Origin: Bacillota bacterium
Lineage (GTDB): Bacteria; Bacillota; Dehalobacteriia; UBA4068
Reading direction: 5' to 3'
Assembly: GCA_009778255.1 (NCBI GenBank)
Contig: WRKD01000215.1
Span: 1-22,433 of the forward strand
Length of the DNA: 22,433 nucleotides
Under the pieces are notes generated by a model. It saw only the letters and a list, made by a program, of their open reading frames with translations, was not told where the DNA came from and ran no database searches. Positions 21,319-22,433 of this stretch are shown here, one piece after another. A program made the translations under genes and the position numbers. The number at the start of each line of letters is the position of its first letter. Position 1 is the stretch's first letter.

Positions 21319-22338
21319 ATGAAGAAAATCTTCCTCTCCTCTTTTGTGTTCCTGACACTTATAGTATTCCTCTGCTCTTGTACCGTAAACCAAACTCCAG
21401 TTGAAGAAGAGATTGGGGAACTGCCAAACGATTATCCGGAAAGCGAGCCGCCCCATAGTCAAGTGCGTTTGACTATGGCTACCGGTAATACCTCTGGAAC
21501 ATATTACCCATATGGCGGAGTTTTAGCTTTGGCTATAGAAGCTTCTACCGGCTATATAAAAATCATTGTCAGTTCCACCGGCGCTTCTGAAGAAAATGTA
21601 CAACAAATAAGCAGCGGAATTGCCAATTTAGCTATTGTGCAAAACGATGTGTTGAATTATGCATATAATGGAACCAATAATTGGAGCGATAACCCCGTAA
21701 AGGAAATATCTACCTTAATGTCGCTTTACCCGGAAGTCTGCCAGCTTATAGTTAGCGCCGATTCCGGCATTAATAGCGTAGCCGATTTAAAAGGCAAGCG
21801 CATATCTATTGGAGATGCCGGTTCCGGCGTACAATACAATGCCTTACAGATTTTGGAAGCATATGGTTTAAGCGCGGAGGATCTGCAAATACAACAACTG
21901 GGTTTTTCCGCCTCTGCCGACGGGATACGGAATAATACCCTAGACGGTTTTTTTGCCACCTCCGGCTTACCTAATAATTCAGTACTTGAACTCGCCACTT
22001 CCCATAACATCAACTTAATCGGCTTAGACGATAATAAAATAGGGTCATTAATCAGCAAGTATCCCTACTATACCAAAACAGCTGTCAGCGAAAAAGATTA
22101 TGGTTTTCTATCTGCAGCCGTTAACACTGTTTCGGTGCAGGCAACTTTAGTTGCCGGTTCGGAACTGGAAGAGCAAGTGGCTTATGATATAGTAAAAGCA
22201 ATCATCGAGTATAAAGAAAATATCATGGTAGCTCACGCTAAAGGGGCTTATATAGATCCTAAATATGCAGTGCAAGGCATAAGCGTCAGTTTACATCCCG
22301 GCGCAAAAAAGTATTTCCAGGAATTAGGCGTTTTATAA
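21319..22338 (+). CDS. TAXI-family TRAP transporter solute-binding lipoprotein
   Basis: Extracytoplasmic receptor of a TRAP-type transporter; TAXI proteins deliver solutes, often dicarboxylates or amino acids such as glutamate, to a fused DctQM membrane protein. 339 residues. The N-terminus MKKIFLSSFVFLTLIVFLCS ends in a lipobox with Cys at about 21, consistent with anchoring in a Gram-positive-type membrane. The mature protein opens with T-M-A-T-G-N-T-S-G-T-Y-Y-P-Y-G-G, the hallmark of the family, and later has L-K-G-K-R-I-S-I-G-D-A-G-S-G and D-G-F-F-A-T-S-G. I chose ATG 21319, after AAGGGGGG, over the TTG just before it. It has its own promoter. The membrane component should lie downstream, beyond the window. 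Substrate is not predictable. Confidence 0.93.
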   Translation: MKKIFLSSFVFLTLIVFLCSCTVNQTPVEEEIGELPNDYPESEPPHSQVRLTMATGNTSGTYYPYGGVLALAIEASTGYIKIIVSSTGASEENVQQISSGIANLAIVQNDVLNYAYNGTNNWSDNPVKEISTLMSLYPEVCQLIVSADSGINSVADLKGKRISIGDAGSGVQYNALQILEAYGLSAEDLQIQQLGFSASADGIRNNTLDGFFATSGLPNNSVLELATSHNINLIGLDDNKIGSLISKYPYYTKTAVSEKDYGFLSAAVNTVSVQATLVAGSELEEQVAYDIVKAIIEYKENIMVAHAKGAYIDPKYAVQGISVSLHPGAKKYFQELGVL

Positions 22339-22410
22339 TTAATTTTAAGGGCGCCTCTAAAAACTAGCTTTACAACTCTGCCAAATTAGCGCAACTATCA
22401 TTTTCTCGTC

Positions 22411-22432
22411 ATTGCGGCCTTCGCGCCGCAAT
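22411..22432. repeat. GC-rich hairpin at the right edge, possible part of a dispersed repeat
   Basis: ATTGCGGC (22411-22418), six-base centre, GCCGCAAT (22425-22432): perfect eight-base arms. Together with the preceding non-coding stretch (22339-22410; includes the palindrome GGCGCC) it resembles the CGTCATTGCG...GCAATC family of dispersed palindromic repeats that I recall from many genomes. The element is cut by the window end. It could instead act as a terminator if a T-run follows. Confidence 0.5.
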
Positions 22433-22433
22433 C

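Overview
The window looks like a chromosomal segment of an anaerobic, Gram-positive-type bacterium of the Clostridia or a close relative. This is inferred from the strong GGAGG ribosome binding sites, GTG and TTG starts, sigma-A-like promoters, the long one-chain PurL, stand-alone AICAR formyltransferase paired with an archaeal-type (PurO) IMP cyclohydrolase, an OadB-type sodium pump subunit and a TAXI-type TRAP solute receptor. I cannot name the genus.

Layout. Positions 1-909 (minus strand) hold an operon of an M50 membrane protease followed by trpS (cut by the window edge). Positions 1124-4020 (plus) hold a DHH phosphoesterase, a perfect A/T-rich terminator, then a membrane trio: OadB-like subunit, a 45-residue OadG-like protein and the overlapping Mn exporter mntP. 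A DUF4143-type ATPase (4052-5278, minus) stands alone.

From 5485 a strong promoter with a palindrome in its spacer starts a purine biosynthesis run on the plus strand: purE, purF, purM, purN, purO-type IMP cyclohydrolase, purH (formyltransferase only), purD, purL. With purC, purB and purK (not in the window) these would cover the path from PRPP to IMP. The run is broken twice by accessory DNA. Between purH and purD (11392-15221) lie a decayed SH3 lipoprotein gene with two in-frame TAA stops, a chimeric scar ORF joining the start of an AAA/PD-(D/E)XK ATPase gene to the end of purH, a HEPN/MNT pair, a remnant of the SH3 gene's 3' end, and the full ATPase gene. The order fits a tandem duplication followed by insertion of the HEPN/MNT pair. 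Between purD and purL is an unrecognised alanine-rich protein.

The most unusual points are: (1) the PurL glutaminase domain lacks its nucleophilic cysteine (Gly1073) and has altered oxyanion-loop residues; (2) the duplication scar between purH and purD; (3) a near-identical palindrome shared by the purE promoter and the start of the accessory island; (4) small hairpin and tandem repeats in the pur spacers, one of which duplicates the 3' end of purE. After purL, a strong separate promoter drives a TAXI-family lipoprotein, and the window ends in a hairpin that may belong to a dispersed repeat.
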